Notes: generated by a model not told the origin, from the sequence alone. DNA of 64,000 bases from AP-15 sp963772295 (GCA_963772295.1 CAVYWO010000017.1:558001-622000); one strand, 5' to 3'. Positions 39,182-50,141 are shown, counted from the stretch's first letter. Made by a program: numbers and translations.

Positions 39182-42040
39182 GCGCGGTGCGCAATTGGCT
39201 GGAGTTCAATCGGTCTCGGCCAATACGGCGACGCCTTCGAAGCCAACGACGTCGACATCGACCTGCTCGCCCAGGTCGACGATCAGCTGCTGAAGGACAT
39301 CGGGGTAACGAGCGCGGGCCATCGGCTGCGCATCCGCAACGCCATCGCCAAACTGGCCCATAGATCCATTGCCGAGGCGGATGCGGAGAGCGCCGTCGGC
39401 GCAATCGAAGCGCCTGCGACGGAGGCCGAGCGACGGCAGCTGACGGTGCTCTTCTGCGATCTGGTCGGCTCGACGTCGCTTTCGGCGCGGCTCGACCCCG
39501 AGGACATGCGCGAGATCATCGGCGCCTATCACCATTGCTGCGCCGAGATGATCGAAGGCGCGGGCGGCTTTGTCGCCAAATATATGGGCGACGGCGTGCT
39601 CGCCTATTTCGGTTACCCGCAGGCCCATGAGGACGACGCGGAGCTGGCGGTGCGCGCGGCGCTGGGGCTGACCGCGGCAATCCCGAAGCTGCAGATCGGC
39701 AACAATTCGCCGTTAGAGGTGCGGGTCGGCGTCGCGACCGGCCTGGTGGTGGTCGGCGATCTCGTCGGCCGCGGCGACGCGCAGGAGCGCGGCGTCGTCG
39801 GCGACACGCCAAACCTTGCCGCTCGACTGCAGGCGCTTGCCGAGCCGGGGCAGGTGGTGATCTCCGAGGGCACGCGGCGCCTCGCGCGCGGCCTCTTCGA
39901 CTACGACGATCTCGGCCGCGTTCCGTTGAAGGGTCTGACCGACCGGGTCCAGGCATGGCGGGTGCTCGGCCCGCGGGCCGTCGAGAGCCGCTTCGAGGCG
40001 CAGCACGAGACGAGCCTGATCCCGCTCGTCGGCCGCGACGAGGAACTGGATCTGCTATTGCGCCGATGGCGGCGGGCGGCCGGCGGCGAAGGGTGCGTGG
40101 TGCTGCTGTCGGGCGAGCCGGGCATCGGCAAGTCGCGACTGACGGTGGCGCTCGAAGAGCGGCTCGCCAGCGAGCCGCATGCGCGGCTGCGCCATTTCTG
40201 CTCGCCGCAGCACGGCGACAGCGCGCTTTATCCGGTCGTTGTCCAGCTGGAGCGAGCCGCCGGGTTCGCCCGGCACGACCCGCCGCAGGCCAGGCTCGAC
40301 AAGCTCGAGGCATTGCTTGGCGCGCAGGAAAGCGACGTCCAACTCCTCGCCGAGCTGCTGTCGATCCCGACCGGGGACCGGTGGCCGCCGCTCGACTGGA
40401 GCCCGCAGCGCCAGAAGGAGAAGACCTTAGAGGCGCTGCTGCGACGGCTCAAAATGCTGAGCCGCCATCAGCCGGTGCTGGCGGTTTATGAGGATGTCCA
40501 CTGGATCGACCCGAGCTCGCGCGAGCTGTTGGACCTGATCGTAGAAGGCGTGGCTGACCTGCCGGTGCTGCTGGTGATCACGTTCCGGCCCGAGTTTCAG
40601 CCGCCCTGGACGGGCCTCGCGCATGTATCGACGCTCGGCCTGAGCCGTCTCGACCGACGCGAAGGCGCGGCGCTCGCGGCCCTCGTGGCGAGCGACAGCC
40701 GGCTCCCCGAGGACATAACGGCGGAAATCGTCGAGCGGACCGACGGCATCCCGCTGTTCGTCGAAGAGTTGACCAAGGCGGTGCTGGAAGCGGGAGCCCA
40801 AAGCACAGAGGCAAAACAGACGCTCGCGACCGCGACGCCCACCGTGCGGGCCACCCTCCACGCGTCGCTGATCGCCCGGCTCGACCGCCTCGGCGCCTCG
40901 GCGAAGGAGACGGCGCAAGTCGCGGCCGTCATCGGTCGCGAGTTCTCTTACGAGCTGCTGGCGCCGGTGGCGCAGAAGAGCGAGCCCGACCTGCGATCCG
41001 CACTCGACCGGCTCGGCGAGGCTGGTCTCGTTTTCTGCCGGGGCACACCGCCGCAGGCCACCTTCCTCTTCAAGCACGCGCTGGTGCGCGATGCGGCCTA
41101 CGGCACCATGCTGCGCGGCCGGCGCCAAGCGTTGCACGTGCGTGTCGTCGCCGCCTTGGAGCGACAATTTCCCGACACCGTCATGACCGAGCCGGAGCGG
41201 CTGGCGCAGCATTGCGCCGAGGCCGGGCTCGCCGAGAAGGCGATCCAATACTGGCTCATGGCCGGTCGCCGCTCGCTGGCGCGCTCGGCGACGGTGGAAG
41301 CGGCGGCGCAGCTGCGCAACGGATTGGCGCTGCTTTCCGGCATCGGCGACGATGGGCGGCGCCTGGAGCAGGAACTCGAGCTGCAAAGCGCTCTCGGCCC
41401 CGCCCTGATGGCGACGATGGGACAGGCGTCCTCGGAGACGGCAGACGCCTACGCCCGCGCCCGCGAGCTTTGCGAGCGGCTGCAGCGGCGACAGCAGCTG
41501 GTGCCGGTGCTGTTTGGCCAATACATCTACGAATTTGCCCGAGGCGCGCCCGATTTGGCGCTGGAATATGCCGCTGCCATGCGGCGGTTGGCGGGGGCCG
41601 AGAACGATCGGCGCGTGCTGGTGACGAGTTGTCGGATGATCGGGCAACTCCAATACTGGCGCGGGGAGTTCCGCAATGCGCGCGCTCACCTGGAGGAGGG
41701 CCTCGCCCTGTTCGATCCCGCGGATCGGCCGTTCTACGCCGCCCTCTCGCTGCAGGACGCCCAGGTGATGATGCTGAGCTTCCTTTCTATTGTACTGGGC
41801 GCTCTCGGCTACATGAACCAATCTCGCGCGAGGGACGATGAAGCGCTGGCGGCAGCCCGCCGCCTCGCCCAGCCCTACACATTGGTGTTGCCGCTGTGGG
41901 GTTCCATGCGGGTCGTCGTGCGCGTCGGCAGGGCAGATACGGCCTCGGCGCTTGCGGCGCTGCCGCGCGCCGAGGAGCTGGAAGCTCTCGTTGCCGAGCA
42001 GCTTGTCCGCGAACGACCGGATCACCGGCAAGGGATATGA
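39178..42040 (+). pseudogene. Copy D of the SAM-cyclase-ATPase gene, frameshifted near the start and truncated
   Basis: The ATG in the overlap with copy C begins MSAVRNWLEF, but the expected continuation (IGLGQYGDAFEANDVDIDLL) is in another frame, so one base was added near 39201-39206. From there the frame is open through the cyclase (LFCDLVGSTS, YMGDGVLAYFG), ATPase (LSGEPGIGKSR, VYEDVHW, RTDGIPLFVEELT) and TPR part. At VAEQ (about 42000) it departs from copies A and E and stops after LVRERPDHRQGI, about 170 residues short. A GTG at 39446 could start a product lacking the SAM domain and the first strand of the cyclase. Confidence 0.85.
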
Positions 42041-42161
42041 TGCGGCGCGTTACATGTCAACCATTCGCGGTACCCAATCCGAGACACGGGGCGCGCGCTG
42101 CTAGCTGGACAACTCGTGCAACCCAGCCGATCATGAGGCGGACGGCGGCAGAGGCGCCCGG

Positions 42162-45100
42162 ATGGATGTCGGCGGCTGGCTGCGGAGCCTGGGCCTCGAG
42201 CAATACGAGCCGGTATTCCGCCAAAACGAGATCGACCATGAGATCCTGCCCGAGCTGACCGAGGCCGACCTCGAGAAGCTCGGCGTGCCGATGGGGCACC
42301 GCAAACGGCTCTTGAGAGCGATTGCGACGCTGAGCGCCGCGACGGTCGCGGCATCTTCACCTGCTGGACAGCAGCAGACGGATGCCGAGCGTCGCCAGCT
42401 TACCGTCATGTTCGGCGATCTCGTCGGCTCGACTTCGCTGTCGGCGCGGCTCGACCCCGAGGACATGCGCGAGATCATCGGCGCCTATCACCATTGCTGC
42501 GCCGAGCTGATCGAGGGGGCGGGCGGCTTTGTCGCCAAGTATATGGGCGACGGCGTGCTCGCCTACTTCGGCTACCCGCAGGCGCATGAGGACGACCCGG
42601 AGCGGGCGGTGCGCGCGGCGCTGGGGCTGACCGCGGCAATCCCGAAGCTGCAGATCGGCAACAATTCGCCGTTAGAGGTGCGGGTCGGCGTCGCGACCGG
42701 GCTGGTGGTGGTCGGCGATCTCGTCGGCCGCGGCGACGCGCAGGAGCGCGGTGTGGTCGGCGACACGCCAAACCTTGCCGCTCGGCTCGAAGCGCTTGCC
42801 GAGCCGGGGAAGGTGGTGATCTCCGAGGGCACGCGACGCCTGGCGCGCGGCCTCTTCGACTACGACGATCTCGGCCGCGTTTCCCTCAAGGGCCTGACCG
42901 ACCCGGTCCAGGCATGGCGGGTGCTCGGCCCGCGCGCGATCGAGAGCCGCTTCGAGGCGCAGCACGAGACGAGCCTCACGCCGCTCGTCGGCCGCGACGA
43001 GGAACTGGATCTGCTATTGCGCCGATGGCGGCGGGCGGCCGGCGGCGAAGGGTGCGTGGTGCTGCTGTCGGGCGAACCGGGCATCGGCAAGTCGCGACTG
43101 ACGGTGGCGCTCGAAGAGCGGCTCGGCAACGAAGCGCATACGCGGCTGCGCCATTTCTGCTCGCCGCAGTACGGCGACAGCGCGCTTTATCCGGTCGTCG
43201 TGCAGCTCGAGCGCGCGGCAGGGTTCGCCCGGCAGGACCCGCCGCAGGCCAGGCTCGACAAGCTCGAGGCGCTGCTCGGCGCGCAGGAAAGCGACCTCCA
43301 ACTCCTCGCCGAGCTGCTGTCGATCCCGACCGGGGATCGCTGGCCGCCGCTCGACTGGAGCCCGCAGCGCCAGAAGGAGAAGACCTTCGAGGCGCTGCTG
43401 CGACAGCTCGAAATGCTGAGCCGCCGTCAGCCGGTGCTGGCGGTTTATGAGGATGTCCACTGGATCGACCCGAGCTCGCGCGAGCTCTTGGACCTGACCG
43501 TGGAACGCGTGGCGCAGCTGCCGGTGCTGCTGGTCATCACATTCCGGCCCGAGTTTCAGCCGCCCTGGACCGGCCTCGCGCATGTATCCACGCTCAGCCT
43601 CAGCCGTCTCGGCCGACGCGAAGGCGCCGCGCTCGCGGCGCTGGTGGCGAGCGACAGCCGGCTGCTCGAGGACATGACGGCGGAAATCGTCGAGCGGACC
43701 GACGGCATCCCGCTCTTCGTCGAAGAGCTGACCAAGGCGGTGCTGGAAGCGGGAGCCCAAGGCATAGAGGCAAAACAGACGCTCGCGACCGCGGCGCCGA
43801 CCGTGCCGGCCACCCTCCACGCCTCGCTGATCGCCCGGCTCGACCGCCTCGGCGCCTCGGCGAAGGAGACGGCGCAAGTGGCGGCCGTCGTCGGCCGCGA
43901 GTTCTCGTACGAGCTGCTGATGCCGGTGGCGCAGAAGAGCGAGCCCGACCTGCGATCCGCCCTCGATCGGCTCGGCGATGCGGGCCTCGTTTTCTGCCGG
44001 GGCATGCCGCCGCAAGCAACATTCCTGTTCAAGCACGCGCTGGTGCGCGATGCGGCCTACGGCACCTTGCTGCGCGGCCGGCGCCAGGCGCTGCACGCGC
44101 GCGTGGTCGCCACCTTGGAGCAGCAGTTTCCCGCCATGGTCATGACCGAACCGGAGCGGCTGGCGCAGCATTGCGCCGAAGCCGGGCTCGCCGAGCAGGC
44201 GATCCAATACTGGCTCATGGCCGGCCGGCGTTCGCTGCGACGCTCGGCGACGGCGGAAGCGGTGGCGCAGCTGCGCAACGGGTTGGCGCTGCTTTCCGGC
44301 GTCGGCGACGATGGGCGGCGCTTGGAGCAGGAACTCGAGCTCCAGACCGCTCTCGGCCGCGCCTTGATGGCGACGATGGGCCACGCTTCTTCGGAGACGG
44401 CGGACGCCTATGCCCGCGCCCGCGAACTGTGCGAGCGGCTGCAGCGGCGGCAGCAGCTGGTGCCGGTGCTGTTTGGCCAATGCATGTACGCGTTTACCCG
44501 CGGCGAGCTCGATTTGGCGCTGGAGCATGCCGCTGCCATGCGGCGGTTGGCGGAGGCCGAGAACGATCGGCGCCTGCTCGTCACGAGTTGCCGGATGGTC
44601 GGGCAACTCCAGATGTACCGTGCAGAATTCGGCAATGCGCGGGCTCGCCTCGAGGAGGGCCTCGCATTGTTCGATCCCGCGGACCGGCCGTTCTACGCGG
44701 CCGTCTCGCTGCAGGACGCCCAGGTAATGATGCTGGGGTTCCTTTCCCATGTACTGGGCGCGCTCGGCTATCTGGACCAATCGCGCGCGAGGAGCGATGA
44801 AGCGCTGGCCGTGGCCCGCCGGCTCGCCCAGCCCTTCACGTTGGCGATGGCGCTCTGGGATTCGGTGCCGCGCATGATGCGCGTCGGCAGGTCGGATATT
44901 GCCTCTGTGTCTGCCGCGCTGGCCCGCGCCGAGGAGCTGGAAGCTCTTGTCGCCGAGCAGAACTTCCGAGGGTTTTTGGGCGTGGGCCTCATGTATCGCG
45001 GATGGTGCCGTGCCGCGTTGGGCGAGGCGCAAGAGGGGGTCGCGCTGCTGGACGAGGGACTTGCCGCCTACCGCATGGGCGAGTTCCGTCTTTTGATGTC

Positions 45101-45499
45101 GTGGTACCTCACGTTGCTGGCGGACGCGTATCGCCGGGCCGGGCCGGACGGGCGGCGGCGGCATTGGCGCGGCTCGCAGAAGCCGTCGAGGCGGCGAACG
45201 CATACCAGGAGCGGTGGTTCGAAGCCGAGAGGCACCGGTTGCGCGGCGAGGTGTTGCGCGACACCGAGGATCATTTCTCGGCCGAGGCATCCTTTCGCAC
45301 CGCGATCGACATCGCCCGGCATCAGAACGCAAAGATCTGGGAGCTGCGCTCCAGCGTCAGCCTCGCCGAGATGCTGCACGACCAAGGCAAGCAGACGGCA
45401 GCCCGTGACCTCCTCGCCCCGGTCTACGACTGGTTCACCGAAGGCTTCGAGACGCCGGACCTGACCGAGGCAAAGGCGCTGCTCGATGCGCTGCGCTGA
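42162..45499 (+). pseudogene. Copy E of the SAM-cyclase-ATPase gene, frameshifted near the 3' end
   Basis: From MDVGGWLRSLGLEQYEPVF the copy has all domains: cyclase (MFGDLVGSTS, with Gly replacing the usual Cys; YMGDGVLAYFG; GDTPNLAARL), ATPase (LSGEPGIGKSR, VYEDVHW, RTDGIPLFVEELT) and TPR-like helices. Near 45137-45155 the sequence is five bases longer than copy A in a GGGCCGG-rich run, shifting the frame. The original frame ends at 45464 with a nonsense tail (1100 residues); the proper end (ALARLAEAVEAANA through LLDALR) lies in the other frame to 45499. Only the last 110 or so residues are affected, so the product could still fold in part. Confidence 0.85.
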
Positions 45500-45617
45500 G
45501 CACGGCAAGCGCCGTTGGCAAGGGTTGCCCAACCGCCTCGGCACGTGCGCGCCAGCAGGCGCCGAGCCGGCAACGCCGTCGTAACGCCGCACCCATCGCC
45601 ACGAATTTTCGATCCCG

Positions 45618-46124
45618 TCAGCCGCCCGCCGGGCGCTGCGGCATGGCGATATGGCGGCCGGCCCAATCCGGCCGCGGCAGCCCGGCATGCGCCGCGGCGG
45701 CGCGGCGCACCGCGGCCCGCGCCTCCGGCAGAAACGGGACGACCCGGCGCCGGCTGAGATCGATCGAGAGGAACATCAATTCTTGCGTCGCCGCGCGCGC
45801 GCCGTCGGCGCGGCGGAACATTTCATGCGCGAGGTGGAGGCGTTTCGCATCGGCGCCGAGGATCCGGCTCGCGACGCGCACCCTTTCACCCTCCAGCAGC
45901 TCGCGTTCGTAGCGATTGTGCGTCTCGACGACAAAGGTGCCGTGCCCGGTCGCCTCCTTGTATTGGGGACCGATGCCGATCGCCTCGAACAGGAGGTCGG
46001 TCGCGTAGTCGAACAGCACCGTGTAATAGGCGAGGTTCATATGGCCGTTGAGGTCGATCCACTGCGGCAGCACCGCGCCCTCGTAGCGCTCGAACGGCGC
46101 CGGAATTGTCGGCATCGGCACCAT
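45618..46124 (-). CDS. Thioesterase family protein (hotdog fold)
   Basis: The 168-residue protein contains WIDLNGHMNLAYYTVLFDYA, the D-x-N-G-H-M-N active-site signature of 4-hydroxybenzoyl-CoA-type hotdog thioesterases, and VVETHNRYERELLEGERV in the next strands. It would hydrolyse an acyl-CoA (betainyl- or carnitinyl-CoA-like relatives share this motif). The proline-rich start MVPMPTIPAP allows either of two ATGs (46124 or 46115). Confidence 0.85.
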   Translation of the reverse strand: MVPMPTIPAPFERYEGAVLPQWIDLNGHMNLAYYTVLFDYATDLLFEAIGIGPQYKEATGHGTFVVETHNRYERELLEGERVRVASRILGADAKRLHLAHEMFRRADGARAATQELMFLSIDLSRRRVVPFLPEARAAVRRAAAAHAGLPRPDWAGRHIAMPQRPAGG

Positions 46125-46198
46125 CTATCGAACAATCGATTTGACGATCATCGCCGGTGCGCTCATATGCGCTCCGGCCGACCAAGGGAGAAGCCCCG

Positions 46199-46579
46199 AT
46201 GACCCGGATTCACGGCTATCACGCTCACGTCTATTACGCGGCCGAGACCCAGCCTGCGGCCGAGCGGGTGCGCGCGGCGCTCGCCGAGCGCTTCCCGGTC
46301 GAGCTCGGCGCCTTCAGCGGCGCGCAGGTCGGCCCGCACCCGGTGCCGCAATTCCAGATCATCTTCACCGAGGCGCAATTCCAGCACGTCGTGCCGTGGC
46401 TGATGCTGAACCGCGAGGGGCTCGATATCCTCGTCCATCCGCTGACCGACGACATGGTCGACGACCACACGATCTATGCGCTGTGGCTGGGCAAGCCCGT
46501 GGCGCTGAAGCTCGATACGATGCAGCGCCGCGGCTATGGCCCGGCGCTCTTGCCGAAGGACGCGGCCCGCGCCGCCTGA
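46199..46579 (+). CDS. DOPA 4,5-dioxygenase family protein
   Basis: The 126-residue protein starts IHGYHAHVYY and carries GPHPVPQFQIIF and HPLTDDMVDDHTIYALWLG, the conserved His-rich features of the DOPA-dioxygenase-like family (ferredoxin-like fold, non-heme iron). The ATG at 46199 follows GGGAGAAG by five bases. In bacteria such proteins act on catechol-type compounds or have no assigned role. It is divergent from the thioesterase gene. Confidence 0.85.
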   Translation: MTRIHGYHAHVYYAAETQPAAERVRAALAERFPVELGAFSGAQVGPHPVPQFQIIFTEAQFQHVVPWLMLNREGLDILVHPLTDDMVDDHTIYALWLGKPVALKLDTMQRRGYGPALLPKDAARAA

Positions 46580-46612
46580 ACCGGCGCGGCCATAGCCCTA
46601 ACCACTTCTCGC

Positions 46613-47002
46613 TCACCGGCGAGTTTCGCGAAATTCGGGCAACCCGTCCGGAATGACCCACCGCAGCCGGCTGCTCGTCCGCGTGTTGTCCCTCGGCGGC
46701 ACGAGATCGGGGTCGTCGAGGCTGCAGGCAGTCACGTCGATTTCCCCCGGGAAGTCGCGACTCTCGAAGGTGAGCTGGGTGCCGCAGCGCGGACAGAACG
46801 ACCGCGTCCCCTTTTCGCTCGACTTGAACCGCGCCGGCTCGCCGCCGACGAAACGGAATTCGCCGGACCGCACCGTGAACCAGGTCACGAACGGCGCGGC
46901 GGTCGTCCGACGGCAGATCGAGCAATGGCAGTTCGTCTCGTGAAACGGCGTGCCGTCTACTTGGTAGCGGATCGTGCCGCAATAACACCCTCCGACAAGC
47001 AC
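46613..47002 (-). CDS. GFA family protein (Mss4-like zinc fold)
   Basis: The 129-residue protein has the zinc-ligand cysteines of the GFA family: GGCYCGTIRY, NCHCSICRR and FCPRCGTQL. The GTG at 47002 is chosen because GGGAGGA lies just before it and the family begins at this point. Named after glutathione-dependent formaldehyde-activating enzyme, but most members, including this one, have no proven reaction. Confidence 0.85.
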   Translation of the reverse strand: MLVGGCYCGTIRYQVDGTPFHETNCHCSICRRTTAAPFVTWFTVRSGEFRFVGGEPARFKSSEKGTRSFCPRCGTQLTFESRDFPGEIDVTACSLDDPDLVPPRDNTRTSSRLRWVIPDGLPEFRETRR

Positions 47003-47052
47003 CGGCTCCTCCCGCGGCAGTGAACCGTCACCATAGTCCTCGGAGCAGGTCC

Positions 47053-47589
47053 ATGGACATCGCCTCATCGCAAGACGTGCTGGCGTACTGGTTCTCGCCT
47101 GCCCAAAGCCCGCGCTGGTTTGCCAAAGACGACAAATTGGACGCCGATATTCGCCAGCGTTTCCGCGCCACATACGAGGCGGCACGTGCGGGAGAACTGA
47201 ATGAGTGGCGCCATGCCCCGCATTCGTTGCTGGCATTGATCGTCGTGCTCGACCAATTCCCGCGCAACATGTTCCGCGGCTCCGCACGGGCATTTGCTTC
47301 CGATGCGCAAGCCGTGGCTCTGACCAAGGAGGGGATCGAAAAAGGCTTCGACCGTTCTTTGCGTCCCGAAGAGCAAGACTTTTTCTACATGCCGCTGATG
47401 CACAGCGAGCTGCTCAGCGACCACGACTTGCTTGTCGAGTTGGGGCGGGGCGACAATCGTTACGCGCGGCACCACCGCGAGATCATCGCCCAATTCGGCC
47501 GCTTCCCGCATCGAAACCAGACGCTGGGGCGCGAGACCACCGCCGAGGAGGCTCTCTATCTGGCGGAGCCGCACTCCGCCGAATCCTAG
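47053..47589 (+). CDS. DUF924 family protein; its 3' end holds the left attachment site of the integrated element
   Basis: The 178-residue helical protein matches DUF924: VLAYWFSPAQSPRWFAKD, LALIVVLDQFPRNMFRGSARAFASD and FFYMPLMHSELLSDHD, then HHREIIAQFGRFPHRN. The function is unknown. The last codons (LAEPHSA) coincide with a 19-bp sequence repeated at 55833-55851, where the same codons are directly followed by TGA. This suggests that the element at 47.58-55.83 kb integrated into the gene's end and supplied a slightly different C-terminus (ES and a stop). Confidence 0.88.
   Translation: MDIASSQDVLAYWFSPAQSPRWFAKDDKLDADIRQRFRATYEAARAGELNEWRHAPHSLLALIVVLDQFPRNMFRGSARAFASDAQAVALTKEGIEKGFDRSLRPEEQDFFYMPLMHSELLSDHDLLVELGRGDNRYARHHREIIAQFGRFPHRNQTLGRETTAEEALYLAEPHSAES
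47562..47580 (+). other. Candidate attL core (19-bp direct repeat)
   Basis: GGCGGAGCCGCACTCCGCC is identical to 55833-55851. It has 7-bp inverted arms (GGCGGAG/CTCCGCC) around a 5-bp centre (CCGCA), the layout of a tyrosine-recombinase crossover site. It lies in the last sense codons of the DUF924 gene, 157 bp before the integrase. Confidence 0.7.
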
Positions 47590-47736
47590 GCCGCCATCGG
47601 GCGTCATCCGGCACAAAATGCATGGAATTAAGCCATCCGCAGCACAATTAGCTGTTGCCATAGGGCGCCATCGGGCGCTCTAAGTCGCAATAGCAGTTGA
47701 TGGAGCAGTTGCGGGAAGTTTTTCGGAGTGCGGCGG

Positions 47737-48959
47737 ATGGCAGGATTGAACGCGCAGAAGGTCAGGAACGCAAAGCTGCCGGGGCTCTACGGCGATGGCC
47801 ACGGGCTGTATCTGCGGGTCGGCAAAGGCGACGCCAAGAGTTGGGTTCTGAGATACATGATCGCGGGCCGCGCCCGCGAGATGGGGCTCGGCTCGGAAGC
47901 CGATTACAGGCTTGCCGAGGCGCGGGAGCGGGCGCGCCAGGCCCGCAAGCTCGCCAAGGACGGGGCCGACCCGATCGACGCACGCCGCGCGGCACGCGCC
48001 AAGGCGAAGGTCGCCGCCGCGAAGGCCATGACCTTCCGGCAATGCGCTGAAGCGTACATCAAGGCGCAGGCGGCCGGCTGGAAAAACGCCAAGCACGCGG
48101 CCCAATGGCCGTCGACGCTCACAACCTACGTTTATCCGGCCTTTGGCAACCTGCCCGTCGCCGCGGTCGACGTCGGGCTCGTCATGAAGGCGATCGAGCC
48201 GATTTGGACCGAGAAGCCCGAGACGGCAAGCCGGGTCCGCGGCCGGGTCGAAAGCGTCCTCGATTGGGCGACAGCGCGCGGCTATCGCAGCGGCGAGAAC
48301 CCGGCCCGATGGAAGAGCCATCTCGAAAACCTGCTGCCGCGGCCATCAAAGGCAAAGGCCGCGGTGCGGCGCGACAACGGCCGCGGCGAGCATCATGCGG
48401 CCCTGCCCTATGGGGAGATCGCGGCGTTTATCGCCGAACTGCGGCAGCAGAAAGGCGTCGCCGCGCGCGCCCTCGAATTCGGGATCCTGACCGCGGCGCG
48501 CACAGGCGAGGTGATCGGCGCGCGGTGGCAGGAAATCGACCTGGTGGCGAAGGTTTGGACGGTTCCGGCCGAGCGCATGAAGGCGGATCGGGAGCACCGG
48601 GTGGCGTTGTCGGGTGCGGCGATCGCCATCCTCGAAGAGATGGCGGCCATCCGGGAAGGCGACTTTATCTTTGTCGGCGGGCGAGCTGGCCGGCCGCTTT
48701 CTGAGATGTTCGCCGCGTTGCGCCGTATGGGGCGCGATGATCTGACCGTGCACGGCTTCCGCTCGACCTTCTCCGATTGGTGCGCCGAAGAGACCGCCTT
48801 CCCGAGCGAAGTCCGCGAAATGGCGCTCGCGCACGCGGTCGGCGACAAGGCGATCTGTTCGCGAAGCGCCGCCAGCTCGCCGAGGCCTGGGCGAAGTATT
48901 GCACGGCGCCGCCCGTCGCCGGCGACGTAGTGCCACTGCGGCGCGCGAGGGCGAAATGA
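47737..48959 (+). pseudogene. Tyrosine-type integrase, missing the catalytic-Tyr segment
   Basis: The protein has the P4-type layout: N-terminal DUF4102-like arm-binding part (GLYGDGHGLYLRVGKGDAKSW), core-binding part (FRQCAEAYI), and catalytic motifs TAARTGEVIGARW (first Arg) and LTVHGFRSTFSDWC (HxxR). After LAHAVGDK the expected segment with the nucleophile (xEAAYRRGDLF) is gone: the sequence jumps to GDLFAKRRQLAEAWAKYC in another frame. About 22 bp were lost near 48850. The first frame runs on to 48930 as nonsense; the true end is at 48959. The ATG at 47737 is preferred to the GTG at 47728. Confidence 0.85.
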
Positions 48960-49630
48960 CACGCGTTGCTTGGCCGTCATTGGTCGCGGCGGCGATCGGC
49001 GATCTGATCGATATCCAGCGCTTGAATCTGACTGCCGATCAGGCGCGGGTGGCGCTGCTACGGCGGCCATCCGGCGGCGACCGGGGCATTTTCGAGTATT
49101 ATGGTCGCGCGGCCGATCCCGACTTCGCCGCCGCGGCGGATGCGGCCGATCAAATCGAGTGCGACTTTCGCGCGCTGGTGCGCGCCGGCAAGATCGCAAT
49201 CCGCGGCGTCAATGCCGCGACCGGCGCCCCAACGATTCTGCAGCCGGGCGCGGCCGCCATCGCCGCGCTCGATTTCTCCGCAAACGAAGTCGCCTTGTCT
49301 GGCGGCGGCGCCCTGCGGTTGGTCGCGGTGCAAGTAACAACCGAGGCGCCGCCGCCCGATTTCGCTCCAGATCCGATCGCAACCCCGGAGCCCGGAAGAC
49401 CGGCGCCGCGCGGCCCGATCCACGAGGCGATCGAAGAGGCATACGGCGCCGCGGCGGCGGTCGGCGAAAAGCCCCCGAACGTCAGAGAGATTGTCGCGCC
49501 CGTCCAGGCAATCTTGCGTAAAGCCGGCTATTACGCGTCCGGCATCCACATTCAGCAACTCGCGAGCGATGTCCGGCACAGTGGACGGCGTCGAAAGCCG
49601 GGCAGGACCGTTGCGAGCGAAGAACGCTAA
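48956..49630 (+). CDS. Hypothetical protein of the integrated element, 224 aa
   Basis: The ATG overlaps the original integrase stop (ATGA), so the two were coupled. I do not recognise a family. The N-terminal 100 residues look globular and helical (SLVAAAIGDLIDIQRLNL, DQIECDFRALVRAGKIAI); a Pro-rich linker follows (PPPDFAPDPIATPEPGRP) and a basic C-terminal part (RHSGRRRKPGR). The layout suggests a nucleic-acid-associated accessory protein. Confidence 0.55.
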   Translation: MTRVAWPSLVAAAIGDLIDIQRLNLTADQARVALLRRPSGGDRGIFEYYGRAADPDFAAAADAADQIECDFRALVRAGKIAIRGVNAATGAPTILQPGAAAIAALDFSANEVALSGGGALRLVAVQVTTEAPPPDFAPDPIATPEPGRPAPRGPIHEAIEEAYGAAAAVGEKPPNVREIVAPVQAILRKAGYYASGIHIQQLASDVRHSGRRRKPGRTVASEER

Positions 49631-49641
49631 GCAGTCCCAGT

Positions 49642-49678
49642 GATTTCCAGCTTTCATGCGCTGCGAAATCTGGAAATC
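49642..49678. repeat. 9-bp inverted repeat before the excisionase-like gene
   Basis: GATTTCCAG (49642-49650) and CTGGAAATC (49670-49678) form a palindrome with a 19-base centre in an AT-rich gap, about 50 bases upstream of the next start. It may be an operator or a weak terminator. Confidence 0.45.
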
Positions 49679-49730
49679 TAGTGTGCTAAAAAATCGCCGA
49701 TAGATAGAGCGCCATCGGGCAACTACATCG

Positions 49731-50000
49731 ATGGCGTCCCTAATGATTGAACTTCCGATCCTCGCGGCGCCCATACCTGCGACGGCACGCAGCATGGGGC
49801 TGGGCGAGACCAAACTCAAAGAGCTAATCCGCGACGGCATCCTCGAAACGGTGGTGATCGGGCATCGCCGCCTGGTGCTGTTCGTCAGTGTGCAGCGCTA
49901 CATCGAATCGCTACGCGATCAACCGGCCGATCCCCGGCGCAACCAGGCGGTGCCGAAGGCCGGCGAGCGCCGGCGGCGCAAAGCCGAGGCCGTAGTATGA
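49731..50000 (+). CDS. Excisionase/HTH-type DNA-binding protein, 89 aa
   Basis: PATARSMGLGETKLKELIRD followed by LETVVIGHRRLVLFVSVQRY has the winged-helix layout of excisionase/MerR-like proteins (helix-turn-helix, then a short wing that reads a name such as VIGxRR). A basic tail (GERRRRKAEA) follows. ATGs at 49731 and 49743 are both possible. It probably regulates excision or the element's own promoter. Confidence 0.65.
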   Translation: MASLMIELPILAAPIPATARSMGLGETKLKELIRDGILETVVIGHRRLVLFVSVQRYIESLRDQPADPRRNQAVPKAGERRRRKAEAVV

Positions 50001-50141
50001 CCGCCGCTGGCGCGCCGGATGCCCCGGTGCGGCAACGAAAAGCCCCGCCGGCGATGACAACCCGGCGGGGCAACCTCGATCACGACGACATGCGCGGTGG
50101 CACGCGCGGGCAAACCATATCGCGGTCTGTCGGCGGCGTAA

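Noticed and set aside
38692..39363. Open frame joining copy C's end with copy D's start
   Set aside because: Up to 39178 it is a shadow of copy C; only the ten codons from 39178 are real, before the frameshift in copy D.
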